Positions 1-9,241 are shown, numbered from the stretch's first letter. The stretch: 64,000 nucleotides of DNA from Streptomyces chumphonensis (GCF_014779715.1 NZ_JACXYU010000005.1:248001-312000), one strand, 5' to 3'. Notes: generated from the sequence alone by a model not told the origin. Translations and numbers: made by a program.

Positions 1-1032
1 GGGGTCCCGCTGCCGCACGGACTGGGGCTGCTGGGGCATCTGATCCGTCATCCGGAGCCGCTGCGGGTGGAGACGATCGCCGCGCACCCGGAGTCGGTGG
101 GCTTCCCCTCGGGGCATCCGCCGATGCGCCGGCTGCTGGGCGTCTCCATCCGGGTGCGCGACCAGGTCTACGGGAACCTGTACCTGACGGACCGGCGGGA
201 CGGGCTGCCGTTCGACGAGCACGACGAGGCCGTCCTCGTCGCCCTGGCCAGCGCGGCGGCGGTGGCGATCGACAACGCGCGGCTGTTCGCGTCGGTGCGG
301 GCGAGTGCGGAGCTGTTCCAGCGGCTGCTGCTGCCCCGGCTGCCGGACCTGGCGCCGTACGAGGCGGAGGCGGTGTACCGGCCCGCGCCCGCCCCGGGGA
401 ACCGGCTGGGCGGGGACTGGTACGACGCGGTGCCGCTCCCGGACGGCTCCTGCGCGGTCGTGATCGGCGATGTCGTGGGGCACGACCTGTACGCGGCGGC
501 GGCGATGGCGCAGGCGCGCAACATGTTGCGGGCGCTGCTGTACGAGCGGCGCACGCCGCCCAGTTCGGTGCTGGAGAAGCTCGATCGCACGCTCCACGCC
601 ATCACGGACATCCCCGTCACCACGGCCGTCCTCGCCCGGGTCGGGCCGGACGACGCCGGGGGCGGGCGGCTGAGCTGGAGCGCCGCGGGGCATCCGCCGC
701 CGCTGCTCATCACCCCGGACGGCAGCGCCCGGGTGCTGGAGGGCGAGCCGGGTCTGCCGCTGGGCGTGGACCTCGCGCACCCGCGCCCGGACCACGAGGT
801 GGCCGTCGCGCCGGGTTCGACGCTCGTGCTGTACACCGACGGGCTGGTCGAGCGGCGCGGGGAGTCCCTGGACGAGGGGTTGCGGGCGCTGGAGGCGGCG
901 GCCGGGCCGCTGGCCCGCGCGCCGCTGGCGGAGCTGTGCGCGACGCTGGCGGACTTCCACCCGGAGGCGGGCCAGGACGACACGGCGGTGCTGGCGCTAC
1001 GCGTCCCCGGGGACGGGCCCCCGACCGCATAG
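1..1032 (+). CDS. GAF-PP2C (SpoIIE-type) serine/threonine phosphatase, 5' end missing
   Basis: The reading frame is open from base 1, so the gene enters the window already in progress; the first in-frame ATG at 67 is internal. The visible part (343 residues) starts in the second half of a GAF sensor domain (GVSIRVRD, YGNLYLTDR, FDEHDEAVLVALA) and continues into a SpoIIE/PP2C-type phosphatase with the metal-binding signatures GGDWYDA, VIGDVVGHD, SAAGHPPPLL, LYTDGLVERRG and GQDDTAVLAL near the C-terminus. Such proteins dephosphorylate anti-sigma-factor antagonists in Streptomyces stress and development circuits. No kinase domain is seen in the visible part. The family call is firm; the target is unknown. 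Confidence 0.88.
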   Translation, partial: GVPLPHGLGLLGHLIRHPEPLRVETIAAHPESVGFPSGHPPMRRLLGVSIRVRDQVYGNLYLTDRRDGLPFDEHDEAVLVALASAAAVAIDNARLFASVRASAELFQRLLLPRLPDLAPYEAEAVYRPAPAPGNRLGGDWYDAVPLPDGSCAVVIGDVVGHDLYAAAAMAQARNMLRALLYERRTPPSSVLEKLDRTLHAITDIPVTTAVLARVGPDDAGGGRLSWSAAGHPPPLLITPDGSARVLEGEPGLPLGVDLAHPRPDHEVAVAPGSTLVLYTDGLVERRGESLDEGLRALEAAAGPLARAPLAELCATLADFHPEAGQDDTAVLALRVPGDGPPTA

Positions 1033-1139
1033 CGCCGTCCTTCGGGTGAATGCGGGCCGAGCCGCCCGCCCGTCTGGCAGTCTTTGCACCGTTTCACCGT
1101 TTCACCGTTTCGCCCTTTTCAGGCGGTCAGGGAGTGCAC

Positions 1140-2819
1140 ATGCGGATGGGGCTGCGAAGGAGCTGGTCGGCGCTCGGCGCGGCGGGCGGGCTCGTGTGCG
1201 TCCTCGCGCTCCCCTCGGGCTGCGCGCTGCCCGAGCCCTACGCGCCGCCGGGGAAGAACAGCGCGGGCGGGTTCACCTACCACGTCAGCCCGGACGGCGA
1301 CGACGGCGCCGACGGCCTGTCCCCCGAGACGGCCTGGCGCACGCTCGGCCGCGCCGACGAGGTGAAGTACCGCCCCGGCGACCGGCTGCGGCTGGAGGGC
1401 GGCGCCCGGTTCCGGGGCGGGCTGGACATCGCGCGGGGGGAGGCGGGCGACGCGCGCCGGCCGGTCGTCATCGACTCCTACGGCAGCGGCCGGGCGACGC
1501 TGGGGGCGCGCGGCTCGGCGGGCGTCACGGTGTACGACACCGGCGGCGTCGAGATCCGCGACCTCGTCCTGCGCGGGGACGCGCGGGCGCGCCGGAACCA
1601 CGACGGCATCCACCTCTTCAGCGACGCGGCGAGCGGGGAGCGGTTCGCCGGGGTGACGGTCGCGGGGGTGGACGTCTCGGGGTTCCGCAACGGCGTCGGT
1701 GTCGGCGCTCCGCGCGGCGTGGGCTTCCGCGACGTGCGCGTCGCCGACTCGGTGCTGCACGGCAACCTGGAGGCCGGGCTCGTCACCAGCGGGCCGCCGC
1801 TGGACGCCGACGACCCCGCCTACGCCCACCACGACGTGGCCGTCACGGGGGTGCGCGCGCACGACAACACCGGTGACCCGGCGGCGGACGACCGGAACAC
1901 CGGGAGCGGCGTCATCCTCGGCAGTGTGCGCGGCGGGCGCGTCGCGGACTCCGTCGCCCACTCCAACGGCGCCCGCTCCTCCCCCGACGCCCAGGAGGGT
2001 CCGGAGGGCATCTGGGCCTACGACGCCACCGGGCTCGTCATCGAGCACAACGTCTCCCACGGGAACCACACCGGCTCCCGCGTGGACGGCGGCGGCTTCG
2101 GCCTGGACAACAACGTGTCGGGGACGGTGGTGCAGTACAACCTGTCCTTCGGCAACGAGGGGCCCGGCTACCTCGTCTACTCCGGCCGCCCGACGGGCGC
2201 CCACCGCGACAACGTCCTGCGCTTCAACCTGAGCGCGAACGACGCCCACAAGCTGGAGGTCTACGGCGGCATCGTCGTCTACGGGCTGCGCCTGAGCGAC
2301 CTGGACGTGCACCACAACACCGTCGTCATGCGGGCGAACGGGCCGGTCGCCGCCCCGGCCCTGCGGCTCCAGGAGGACCTGGACCGCGTCCGCGTCCACA
2401 ACAACCTGCTCGTCACCGACGGCGCGGCCGTCGTCGGCGCCGACCGGGGGTTCGCGCCCGCCGAGGTCGCCCTCCAGGGCAACGCCTACCACGTCGCCGG
2501 GGGCTGGCGGCTGCGGTGGGGCGGCCGGACGTTCACCGCGCTGGACTCCTGGCGCGGGGCGAGCGGCCAGGAGCGTCGGGGCGGGGCGGACACCGGCACC
2601 GACGCCGACCCGTGCCTGGCCGCCGTGACGACGCCCGTCACCGACGCGGAGGGGGCCGCCGGGCTGCTGACCCCGCGCTGCGCGGCGGACCTCGCGGGCG
2701 CGGGCGTCGACGCGGCGGCGCTCGGCGTCGACCTCGGCCGGGTCGACTTCGGCGGGACGCCGCTGGGGGCGGCGCCGCCCGTCGGCGCCCTGGCCGCGCG
2801 GGGCGGTCAGGACGGATGA
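1140..2819 (+). CDS. secreted right-handed beta-helix repeat lipoprotein
   Basis: A protein of 559 residues. I chose the ATG at 1140 because AGGGAG lies 6 bases upstream; the frame is open further upstream without a better start. The N-terminus has a basic stretch, a hydrophobic core and a cysteine after LALPSG, read as a signal peptide with a slightly atypical lipobox. The mature part has the FTYHVSPDGDDGADG-type entry motif of parallel beta-helix proteins, then many NN/HN rungs (HDGIHLFSD, HNVSHGN, DNNVSG, HHNTVV). Proteins with this fold bind or cleave polysaccharides; no catalytic triad could be assigned. It is convergent with the galE/GT2/epimerase block, so a role on the cell-surface glycan made there is plausible but inferred. 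Confidence 0.75.
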   Translation: MRMGLRRSWSALGAAGGLVCVLALPSGCALPEPYAPPGKNSAGGFTYHVSPDGDDGADGLSPETAWRTLGRADEVKYRPGDRLRLEGGARFRGGLDIARGEAGDARRPVVIDSYGSGRATLGARGSAGVTVYDTGGVEIRDLVLRGDARARRNHDGIHLFSDAASGERFAGVTVAGVDVSGFRNGVGVGAPRGVGFRDVRVADSVLHGNLEAGLVTSGPPLDADDPAYAHHDVAVTGVRAHDNTGDPAADDRNTGSGVILGSVRGGRVADSVAHSNGARSSPDAQEGPEGIWAYDATGLVIEHNVSHGNHTGSRVDGGGFGLDNNVSGTVVQYNLSFGNEGPGYLVYSGRPTGAHRDNVLRFNLSANDAHKLEVYGGIVVYGLRLSDLDVHHNTVVMRANGPVAAPALRLQEDLDRVRVHNNLLVTDGAAVVGADRGFAPAEVALQGNAYHVAGGWRLRWGGRTFTALDSWRGASGQERRGGADTGTDADPCLAAVTTPVTDAEGAAGLLTPRCAADLAGAGVDAAALGVDLGRVDFGGTPLGAAPPVGALAARGGQDG

Positions 2820-2840
2820 GCGGTTCGCCCCCGGGGACGG

Positions 2841-3881
2841 TCAGTCCGGGTAGCCGGCGGGGTTGAGCTGCTGGAAGCGCCATGCGTCGCGGCACATGGC
2901 GGCGACGTCCCGGGTGGCGGACCAGCCCCACGCCCGCCGCACCGCCCCCGGGTCGGCGACGAGCGAGGCGACGTCGCCGGGGCGGCGGCCGGTGATCTCG
3001 TGCGGCAGCCGCCGCCCGCAGGCGGCGGAGAAGGCGGCGAGCAGGTCGAGCACGGAGGTGCCGGTGCCGGTGCCCAGGTTGAGGACGCGCAGGCCGGCCG
3101 CGTCGTCGAGGTGCTCCAGGGCGACGCGGTGCCCCTCGGCGACGTCCATCACGTGGAGGTAGTCGCGGACGCCCGTGCCGTCGGCGGTGGGGTAGTCGTC
3201 ACCGAAGACGCGCAGCCGGTCGAGGCGGCCGACGGCGACCTGGGCGAGGTAGGGCATGAGGTTGTCCGGCACGCCGCGCGGGTCCTCACCGAGCAGCCCG
3301 CCGGGGTGGGCGCCGACGGGGTTGAAGTAGCGCAGGGCCAGGGCGCTGAAGGCGCCGGGCAGCCGGTCGCAGACGTCGCCGATGATCCGCTCGCACAGCA
3401 GCTTGGAGGTGGCGTAGGGGTTCGTGGGGGCCACCGGGTCCGTCTCGCGGAGCGGGGTCCGCGCGCCGCCGCCGGTCGGGCCGTTCCCGTAGACGGAGCA
3501 GGAGGAGGAGAGGACGAGCCGGGGGACGCGGTGCCGTTCCATGGCGGCGAGCAGCGCGGTCGTGCCGCCGACGTTGGTGTCGTAGTACGCGACCGGCATC
3601 CGCACCGACTCGCCGACCGCCTTGCGCGCGGCGAAGTGGATGACGGCGTCGACGCGGTGGGCGGCGAAGACGGCGTCCAGGCCCGCGCGGTCCCGCACGT
3701 CCGTCACGTAGGACGCGGTCGGCGGGCGTCCGGCGATCTTCGCGACGCGTTCCAGCGCGACGGGCGAGCTGTGGGAATGGTCGTCGACGACCACGACGTC
3801 GTAGCCGTGGACGAGCAGTTCGACGCAGGTGTGGCTGCCGATGAAGCCGGCGCCACCGGTGACCAGGACCGTGCGGGGCAT
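2841..3881 (-). CDS. galE: UDP-glucose 4-epimerase
   Basis: A 346-residue extended short-chain dehydrogenase. It shows the NAD-binding GGAGFIG at residues 9-15, the SSSCSVYG serine motif around 125-132, and the catalytic YATSK (Y156, K160). The segment ALRYFNPVGAHPGGLLGEDP is characteristic of GalE, which interconverts UDP-glucose and UDP-galactose. The frame continues upstream for about 1000 codons on the minus strand, but that is a GC-rich shadow of the neighbours; ATG 3881 has GGAAGGA 8 bases upstream. It is the last gene of a minus-strand run epimerase-GT2-galE and probably supplies sugar nucleotides for the adjacent glycosyltransferase rather than for galactose catabolism, since no galT or galK is nearby. 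Confidence 0.92.
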   Translation of the reverse strand: MPRTVLVTGGAGFIGSHTCVELLVHGYDVVVVDDHSHSSPVALERVAKIAGRPPTASYVTDVRDRAGLDAVFAAHRVDAVIHFAARKAVGESVRMPVAYYDTNVGGTTALLAAMERHRVPRLVLSSSCSVYGNGPTGGGARTPLRETDPVAPTNPYATSKLLCERIIGDVCDRLPGAFSALALRYFNPVGAHPGGLLGEDPRGVPDNLMPYLAQVAVGRLDRLRVFGDDYPTADGTGVRDYLHVMDVAEGHRVALEHLDDAAGLRVLNLGTGTGTSVLDLLAAFSAACGRRLPHEITGRRPGDVASLVADPGAVRRAWGWSATRDVAAMCRDAWRFQQLNPAGYPD

Positions 3882-3919
3882 GCGGGGCGTTCCTTCCGGA
3901 GAGCGGGGCCGGGACGTCG

Positions 3920-5839
3920 TCACCGGACCCCGACGTGCTCGAAGAGGTCGGGGCCGAAGACGTTCGCGAGGTAGGCCGGGTAGAGGGCGTAGGCCAGGGC
4001 GAGCGGCAGCAGGGCGAGGGTGCCCGCGAGCAGCGGGAGCGCGGCCGTGCCGAGGGCGCGCCGGAGCCGCACCCCGGCCGCCCGCGCGGTCTCGGCGACG
4101 TGCAGCCAGGCGACGGCCAGGGTGAGCACGGCGTAGGAGGTGGCGCCGAGCATGCACAGGAAGACGTAGCCCGCCGACGGGCCGGTGAGTTCGCCGACGA
4201 CGGCCGCCGAGGCGAGGGTGACGGTGATGAGCAGGTAGGGGGCGACGAGGCGCAGCGTCAGGGGTTCCAGCCCGCCGCGCGACTTGGGCGTGACCTTGAA
4301 GACGATCCGCCGGGGCCGCAGCCGTTGCAGCAACGCCGCGCCGACGCCGCAGGCCACCCACGGCCAGCGGGCGAGGGCGAACAGCCAGCCCTCCCAGCTG
4401 ACGACGGGCGCGGCGGGCGGACGCAGCAGCCCGCGTCGGCGCAGCAGCAGGGCGAGCAGGATCAACACCCCTGACATCACCCAGAAGTGGGCCAGGAAGG
4501 CGAAGTAGTTGACGTTGATCCAGGCCATTCCGGTGACGGCGGCCACCGGCGGCAGCGCCAGCCCGGCCGTCGTCGTGACGGCGAGCAGCGGGTAGTAGAC
4601 GAGTACCAGCGTGAAGCGGACGCGCAGCGGCCCGGGCAGCCGGGCCAGGTGCCGGGGCAGCAGGCCCAGCAGCGCCACCGTCAGGCTCCGGGACCACTGG
4701 AACTCCTGCGTCACCATCGCGGAGAACGTGATCGGCCCTTCGCCGTGCGCCTCCGCGTCGATGGCGAACGCGCCGTGCCAGCCCGCCGAGTTCAGCAGGA
4801 ACGTGGTGGTGAAGTCCTCGGCCAGCTCGGGCCCGAGGCCGCCGACGTCCCGCAGGGCGCGGGTGCGGACGGCGTAGTGGGAGCCGATGCACACCGGTGC
4901 GAGGCCGGCCGAGTGGCCGAGCTGGACGGGGCCGTGGAAGAGCGCCTCGCGGTGCAGCCGCCCCCGCGCGGACCATGACGCGTCCGCGTTCGTGTCGCAC
5001 ACCGAGGGGGCGGCGACGTAGCCGACGGCCGGGTCCGCGAACGGGCGGACGACCTCCGTCAGGTAGCCGGGGCGGGGCACGTGGTCGCAGTCGAGCTGGG
5101 CGACGACGTCGTAGTCGCGGTAGCCCCAGTGGTCGTAGAAGTGGGCGAGGTTCCCCTCCTTGCAACGGGTGCGGCGCGGCCAGGTGTCGCGGTGGTAGGC
5201 GGCCACGCCCCTGCGGCAGGAGAGGCGGACGCCGTGGCTGCGGCACCAGCGGCGGATGCGCGGGGTCGGGTCCTCGTCGCAGAGCCAGACGTCGTAGGGG
5301 TGCGGGAAGTCCTGGGCGAGCATCGCCCGCAGCGTGGCGCGCGCGATGTCCCAGTCCTCCGAGGGCGCCCGGGTGACGACGAACGCCGTCCGCAGGGCGG
5401 GCACGTCGACCTCGGGGTCGAACCGGCGCAGCCGCAGCACGGCGACGACGAAGTGCACCGGCATCACCGCGAGGTACAGCAGCAGGGCGCTGTTGACGAC
5501 CAGGCCCACCCAGCCGACGCGGTGGTCCGGCTGGAGCCACCAGTCCCAGAACCATGCGAGGGCCAGCGTCCAGGCGACGCACAGGAGCACCGCCTTCGCC
5601 CGGGCGGTGCCGGTGAGGACCGGCACGAAGCTGCGCCGCCGCGTCCGCAGACGGCGGCGCGGCCGACCGAGGACGGGGCCGTCCGGGCCGACGTCGACGA
5701 CGCCGCCGTCGGAGAGGCCGAGCAGGTGGTCGCGCGGGGAGCCCCCGGTGTCGGCGGGCGTCGGGGTGGTCGTCGGAGTGGTCGTCGGGGGCGCGGACGT
5801 CGTGGCCTGCGCGAGGAGGGCGGATTCTGCCTGCGTCAT
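3920..5839 (-). CDS. cellulose-synthase-like family 2 glycosyltransferase, membrane
   Basis: 639 residues from ATG 5839 (GGAG upstream); a GTG at 5863 is in frame but has no ribosome site. The first about 35 residues are Thr/Pro rich and cytosolic. Two membrane segments follow, then a GT2 domain with WLCDEDPTPR, the QLDCDH metal/UDP site, LAEDFTTT as the catalytic Asp region and QEFQWSRS in place of QxxRW. The C-terminal third has about six more membrane segments. This is the layout of processive beta-glycan synthases that polymerise and export a polysaccharide. No PilZ domain is visible. It lies between galE and a UDP-xylose-type epimerase, which suggests an exopolysaccharide whose sugars those enzymes make. 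The product is not predictable from sequence. Confidence 0.85.
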   Translation of the reverse strand: MTQAESALLAQATTSAPPTTTPTTTPTPADTGGSPRDHLLGLSDGGVVDVGPDGPVLGRPRRRLRTRRRSFVPVLTGTARAKAVLLCVAWTLALAWFWDWWLQPDHRVGWVGLVVNSALLLYLAVMPVHFVVAVLRLRRFDPEVDVPALRTAFVVTRAPSEDWDIARATLRAMLAQDFPHPYDVWLCDEDPTPRIRRWCRSHGVRLSCRRGVAAYHRDTWPRRTRCKEGNLAHFYDHWGYRDYDVVAQLDCDHVPRPGYLTEVVRPFADPAVGYVAAPSVCDTNADASWSARGRLHREALFHGPVQLGHSAGLAPVCIGSHYAVRTRALRDVGGLGPELAEDFTTTFLLNSAGWHGAFAIDAEAHGEGPITFSAMVTQEFQWSRSLTVALLGLLPRHLARLPGPLRVRFTLVLVYYPLLAVTTTAGLALPPVAAVTGMAWINVNYFAFLAHFWVMSGVLILLALLLRRRGLLRPPAAPVVSWEGWLFALARWPWVACGVGAALLQRLRPRRIVFKVTPKSRGGLEPLTLRLVAPYLLITVTLASAAVVGELTGPSAGYVFLCMLGATSYAVLTLAVAWLHVAETARAAGVRLRRALGTAALPLLAGTLALLPLALAYALYPAYLANVFGPDLFEHVGVR

Positions 5840-5899
5840 GGAAGCGTGCTCCGTCGCTGGCACCGGGGGGCGGCCCGGTGGGGACGTCGTGGTGCGGCG

Positions 5900-6946
5900 T
5901 CAGTGCGGGGTCGCGGCGGCCGGGTCGGGGGCGGCGGGGGCGGCCGCGAGGTCGGGGGCGTACCGGGTGGCGTCCTCCTGGCTCCCGCGGATCGCCTCGG
6001 CTCCGGCCGCCACCTCCAGGGGCCGGGCGGCGAACCAGGCGACGGTGCGGCACAGACCCTCCTCGATGCCCACCTCGGGGTGCCACCCGAGCCGTTCCAC
6101 CGCCCGCGTGATGTCGGGGCGGCGGCGGACGGGGTCGTCGACGGGCAGCGGGTGGTGCTGCACCCGCGCGTCGGAGCCCGTGAGGCGCAGCACGAGGTCC
6201 GCGAGGTCGGCGACCGACAGTTCGACGGGATTGCCGAGGTTGACGGGCCCCCGCTCGTCGTGGTCGAGCATCGCGAGGAGGCCGCGCACGAGGTCGTCGA
6301 CGTAGCAGAAGCTGCGGCTCTGCTTGCCGTCGCCGTACAGGGTCAGCGGCTCCCCGCTGAGGGCCTGGGTGATGAAGCTGGAGACCACGCGGCCGTCGTG
6401 GGGGCGCATGCGCGGCCCGTAGGTGTTGAAGATCCGCACGATGCCCGCGTCGAGGCCGTGGGTGCGGTGGTGGGCGAGGGCGAGGGCCTCGGAGAAACGC
6501 TTCGCCTCGTCGTACACGCTGCGCGGGCCGATGGGGTTGACGTTGCCCCAGTAGCTCTCGTCCTGCGGGTGCACGAGGGGGTCGCCGTAGACCTCGCTGG
6601 TGGAGGCCAGCAGGAACCGCGCGCCGTGGCGCCCGGCGAGGCGCAGGGCGTTCTCGGTGCCCCTGCTGCCCGCGCGCAGGGTGTGCAGCGGCAGCCGCAG
6701 GTAGTCGGGCGGGGAGGCGGGGCTGGCCAGGTGGGCGACGGCGTCGAGCGGGCCGGGCACGTCCAGGTCCGCGCTGACGTCGGCGCGCAGGAAGGTGAAC
6801 GCCGGGTCCGCCCCCAGCGGCGCGATGTTCTCGGGCCGACCGGTCGACAGGTCGTCCACGCAGACGACCTCGTCGCCGCGTCGCAGCAGCGCCTCGCACA
6901 GGTGCGAGCCGAGAAATCCCGCTCCCCCGGTAACGACTACACGCAT
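5900..6946 (-). CDS. NAD-dependent sugar epimerase, UDP-glucuronate decarboxylase (UXS) type
   Basis: 348 residues. ATG 6946 has GGAGGAG 4 bases upstream. It shows an NAD-binding GGAGFLG at 7-13, [13 protein letters not shown] at 116-128, [11 protein letters not shown] then YDEAK (Y145, K149), and [10 protein letters not shown]. The TSEVYGDP Glu and the [10 protein letters not shown] stretch are signatures of UDP-glucuronate decarboxylases, which make UDP-xylose from UDP-glucuronate; dTDP-glucose dehydratases are the nearest alternative. The C-terminal 35 residues are an Ala/Pro-rich tail beyond the usual family length. It is the first gene of the glycan block, 60 bases upstream of the GT2. 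Confidence 0.82.
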   Translation of the reverse strand: MRVVVTGGAGFLGSHLCEALLRRGDEVVCVDDLSTGRPENIAPLGADPAFTFLRADVSADLDVPGPLDAVAHLASPASPPDYLRLPLHTLRAGSRGTENALRLAGRHGARFLLASTSEVYGDPLVHPQDESYWGNVNPIGPRSVYDEAKRFSEALALAHHRTHGLDAGIVRIFNTYGPRMRPHDGRVVSSFITQALSGEPLTLYGDGKQSRSFCYVDDLVRGLLAMLDHDERGPVNLGNPVELSVADLADLVLRLTGSDARVQHHPLPVDDPVRRRPDITRAVERLGWHPEVGIEEGLCRTVAWFAARPLEVAAGAEAIRGSQEDATRYAPDLAAAPAAPDPAAATPH

Positions 6947-7046
6947 GGCTCCTCCGTGGTTCGGGCAGAACGACACATCCGCCGACGCCGGGGCGGCGTC
7001 CGCGGTGCGACCGGCCGGGGCGGAACGGTTCGCCACGGAACCGCAG

Positions 7047-7095
7047 GAGGAGATTAAGAATGAATGTAGTATTTGATCTTTATTGACACGCTTGT
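7047..7095 (-). promoter_or_regulatory. AT-rich block upstream of the glycan operon
   Basis: A stretch of roughly 45 bases is strikingly AT-rich against surrounding DNA of high GC. It lies about 100 bases upstream of the epimerase start on the minus strand and just beyond the end of the TetR gene. It probably contains the operon promoter, but I could not place a convincing -35/-10 pair with normal spacing; an extracytoplasmic sigma factor or transcription-factor site is possible. Confidence 0.25.
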
Positions 7096-7159
7096 CCTGA
7101 CCCGGACAGCGGGCCGCCGCCTCCCCATCTCACCCGAACGGAGCAGCCGGGGCGGACGC

Positions 7160-7783
7160 TCAGCGGTAGGCGGCGAGGAACGCCCGGACGCCTTCGGCCG
7201 CGTAGTGGTCCAGCTCCGCCGCCGTGTGCCGGGGACCGCCGTGGAACATGGCCCGGTTCACGGGGATCCACAGCAGCAGACCCGTGAAGTGGTGGGCGGC
7301 GAGCAGCGGTTCGCGGACGTGGAGCACCCCCGCCTCCGTCAGGGACCGGAACGTCGCCGCGAGCGTGGCCAGCACCCGCTCGAACCCCTGCTCGTACCAG
7401 GCGGCGCCCAACTCGGGGAAGGCGTCCGCGTTGGCGATGACCAGCCGGCGCAGCTGGAGCACCTCCGGCCGCGTGAGGGCGTCGAGCAGCGCGCGGGCGA
7501 GGGCGACGAGGTGGGCGGGCAGCGTCTCCGCGTCGGCCGGGACGTCCGCGACGAGATCGACCGTGGTGTCGACGCGGTCCGTGGTGGCCAGCACGATCTC
7601 GGCGAACAGCTTCTCCTTGTCGGCGAAGTGCTTGTACACCGTCTGCTTGGAGACGGCGGCGCGCTTGGCGATGTCGTCCATGCTCGTCCCGGCGTACCCC
7701 TGGGCCATGAAGACCTCGGTCCCGGCCGCCATGATGGCCCGCCGCTTCCGCTCCGACCGGCCGACCTGCGCTCCCGCCTCCAC
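7160..7783 (-). CDS. TetR-family transcriptional repressor
   Basis: 207 residues from a GTG at 7783 with GGAGGTG 3 bases upstream. The N-terminal domain is a standard TetR helix-turn-helix, with GYAGTSMDDIAKRA followed by the recognition helix SKQTVYKHFADKEKLF (about residues 45-60). The C-terminal part is an all-helical ligand domain of the AefR/C-terminal TetR_C type. It is divergent from the DUF998 membrane protein, and the shared intergenic region holds two near-identical 15-base palindromes, so it most likely represses both itself and that gene. The ligand is unknown. Confidence 0.9.
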   Translation of the reverse strand: MEAGAQVGRSERKRRAIMAAGTEVFMAQGYAGTSMDDIAKRAAVSKQTVYKHFADKEKLFAEIVLATTDRVDTTVDLVADVPADAETLPAHLVALARALLDALTRPEVLQLRRLVIANADAFPELGAAWYEQGFERVLATLAATFRSLTEAGVLHVREPLLAAHHFTGLLLWIPVNRAMFHGGPRHTAAELDHYAAEGVRAFLAAYR

Positions 7784-7807
7784 GGCACCTCCACTGCGTC
7801 GATGAGT

Positions 7808-7871
7808 ACTGGACAGTCCAGTTTCGCACGGGTACCGTACCGTCTAGCTCACCAGAACTGGACGGTCTAGT
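7808..7871. promoter_or_regulatory. paired TetR operators
   Basis: Site 1 at 7808-7822 is the perfect palindrome ACTGGACAGTCCAGT. Site 2 at 7857-7871 is ACTGGACGGTCTAGT, with one broken pair. Centres are 49 bases apart. A half site CCGTCTAG lies between them at 7840-7847. They sit between the divergent TetR and DUF998 genes, the usual place for TetR autoregulation. Binding by this TetR is inferred from position and symmetry. Confidence 0.65.
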
Positions 7872-7940
7872 TCTTGCTCGAAGCCGTCAGGTTCTCCACC
7901 CCCGCACGCCGGGTTCCGCACGCACGCCGAAGGGCCACCC

Positions 7941-8615
7941 ATGACCACCACCCGCAACCGGCCTCCCACCACCGGCACCGACCCCGGCTCCCCCACCGCC
8001 GACCGGGCCGTCACGCGCGGGCTCCTGACGGCCGGAGCCGCCGCCGGCCCGCTGTTCCTCACCGCCGGGCTGACCCAGGCCCTCACCCGGGACGGCTTCG
8101 ACCTCACCCGCAACGCACTGAGCCAGCTCAGCCTCGGCGCCCTCGGCTGGATCCAGGTCGCCGTCTTCCTCCTGACCGGCGCTCTGGCCGTCGCCGGGGC
8201 CGTCGGGACGCGTCGAGCGCTGCGGGGCGGGCCCGGCGGCGTCTGGGCACCCCGGCTGATCGGCGTCTTCGGTGCCTCGTTCCTCGTCGCCGGGATCTTC
8301 CGGGCCGACCCCGGCCACGGCTTCCCGCCGGGCACCCCCGACGGAGCCCCGGCGTCCATGAGCGCGGAGGGGAGCGTCCACATGGCCGCCGCCACGCTGG
8401 GCTTCCTCGCGCTGTGCGCCGCGTTCCTCGTCCTCGGCCGGTTCTTCGCGGCCGAGGGACGGCGCGGCTACGCCCTCGCCTCCCGCGTCGTGCCGGTGGT
8501 GGTGCTGGCCGGCTCGTCCGCCGCCGCCGTCTCGATGCCGGCGTTCACCGCCTCGGCGGGGCTCGGCCTGCTCTGGCTCACGGCCGTCGCCCTGCGGCTG
8601 ACCGACCGACGCTGA
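7941..8615 (+). CDS. DUF998 integral membrane protein
   Basis: 224 residues with about six hydrophobic segments. It carries the DUF998 hallmarks FDLTRNALSQLSLGALGWIQ after the first membrane helix and FRADPGHGFPPGTP before the central ones. The function of the family is not established. It is divergent from a TetR gene across two palindromic operators, so it is likely induced when that repressor is released, as many efflux-like or membrane-stress genes are. The first about 25 residues are a Thr/Pro-rich cytosolic tail. Confidence 0.85.
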   Translation: MTTTRNRPPTTGTDPGSPTADRAVTRGLLTAGAAAGPLFLTAGLTQALTRDGFDLTRNALSQLSLGALGWIQVAVFLLTGALAVAGAVGTRRALRGGPGGVWAPRLIGVFGASFLVAGIFRADPGHGFPPGTPDGAPASMSAEGSVHMAAATLGFLALCAAFLVLGRFFAAEGRRGYALASRVVPVVVLAGSSAAAVSMPAFTASAGLGLLWLTAVALRLTDRR

Positions 8616-8650
8616 AGCATCCGCACGACCGCACCCGCCGAGGGCCCTGC

Positions 8651-9241
8651 CTACGTCCCCGTCGGTCGAGCAAACCCGCGACCGTCCGGTCGCCACTCCC
8701 GCCTGATCAGGCCGAACACCCAGGTGTCGGACACCTCGCCGTTCACGACGCAGTCCTCCCGCAGCGTCCCCTCACGCACGAACCCCACCTTCTCCAGCAC
8801 ACGGGCTGAGGCTTCGTTGCGCGTGTCGGTCTCGGCCTGCACGCGGTTCAGGTCCCAGGTGTCGAACCCCCACCGCAGCACGGCGTGCGCGACCTCGGTC
8901 GCGTACCCCCGCCCCCACAGCGCGTCGACGAGGCAGTAGCCCAACGACGCGCTGCGGTGGACCGGATCCCAGTCGGTCAGGGCGCACCAACCGACGAACG
9001 CCCCGTCCTGGACCCGGTCGACGGCCAGCCGCGCGCCGGTGCCGTCCGCCGCCACCCTTCGGCACACGGCGATGAAGCGATCGGCACGGGCCGGATCCCT
9101 CCACGGCGGTGAGTCCCAGTAGCGCATCACGCGGGCGCTGCGATGCAGGGCGAACAGGGATTCCGCGTCCGCGTCGGTGAAGGGACGCAGACGCAGACGC
9201 GCGGTGTGCAGTAAGGGGGTGGCCACGGGCATGCGCACCAT
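8651..9241 (-). CDS. GNAT acetyltransferase, RimJ/RimL type
   Basis: About 196 residues. It shows TARLRLRPFTDADAESLFALH at the N-terminus, the acetyl-CoA loop LWGRGYATEVAHAVLRWGF, and NRVQAETDTRNEASARVLEKVGF, typical of the ribosomal-protein-Ser/Ala acetyltransferase branch. The start is uncertain: ATG 9241 is preceded by GGTGAG, while an in-frame GTG at 9253 has nothing upstream and ATG 9232 is also possible. The substrate is unknown. It is convergent with DUF998. Confidence 0.85.
   Translation of the reverse strand: MVRMPVATPLLHTARLRLRPFTDADAESLFALHRSARVMRYWDSPPWRDPARADRFIAVCRRVAADGTGARLAVDRVQDGAFVGWCALTDWDPVHRSASLGYCLVDALWGRGYATEVAHAVLRWGFDTWDLNRVQAETDTRNEASARVLEKVGFVREGTLREDCVVNGEVSDTWVFGLIRREWRPDGRGFARPTGT

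Noticed and set aside
1080..1112. Tandem TTTCACCG-like repeats.
   Set aside because: Three imperfect copies only, no spacer structure; not a CRISPR or iteron.
2841..6899. A single 1352-codon minus-strand frame spanning galE, GT2 and the epimerase.
   Set aside because: Only the last 346 codons (galE) carry protein motifs; the rest is an Arg/Pro/Gly-rich shadow of genes in other frames.
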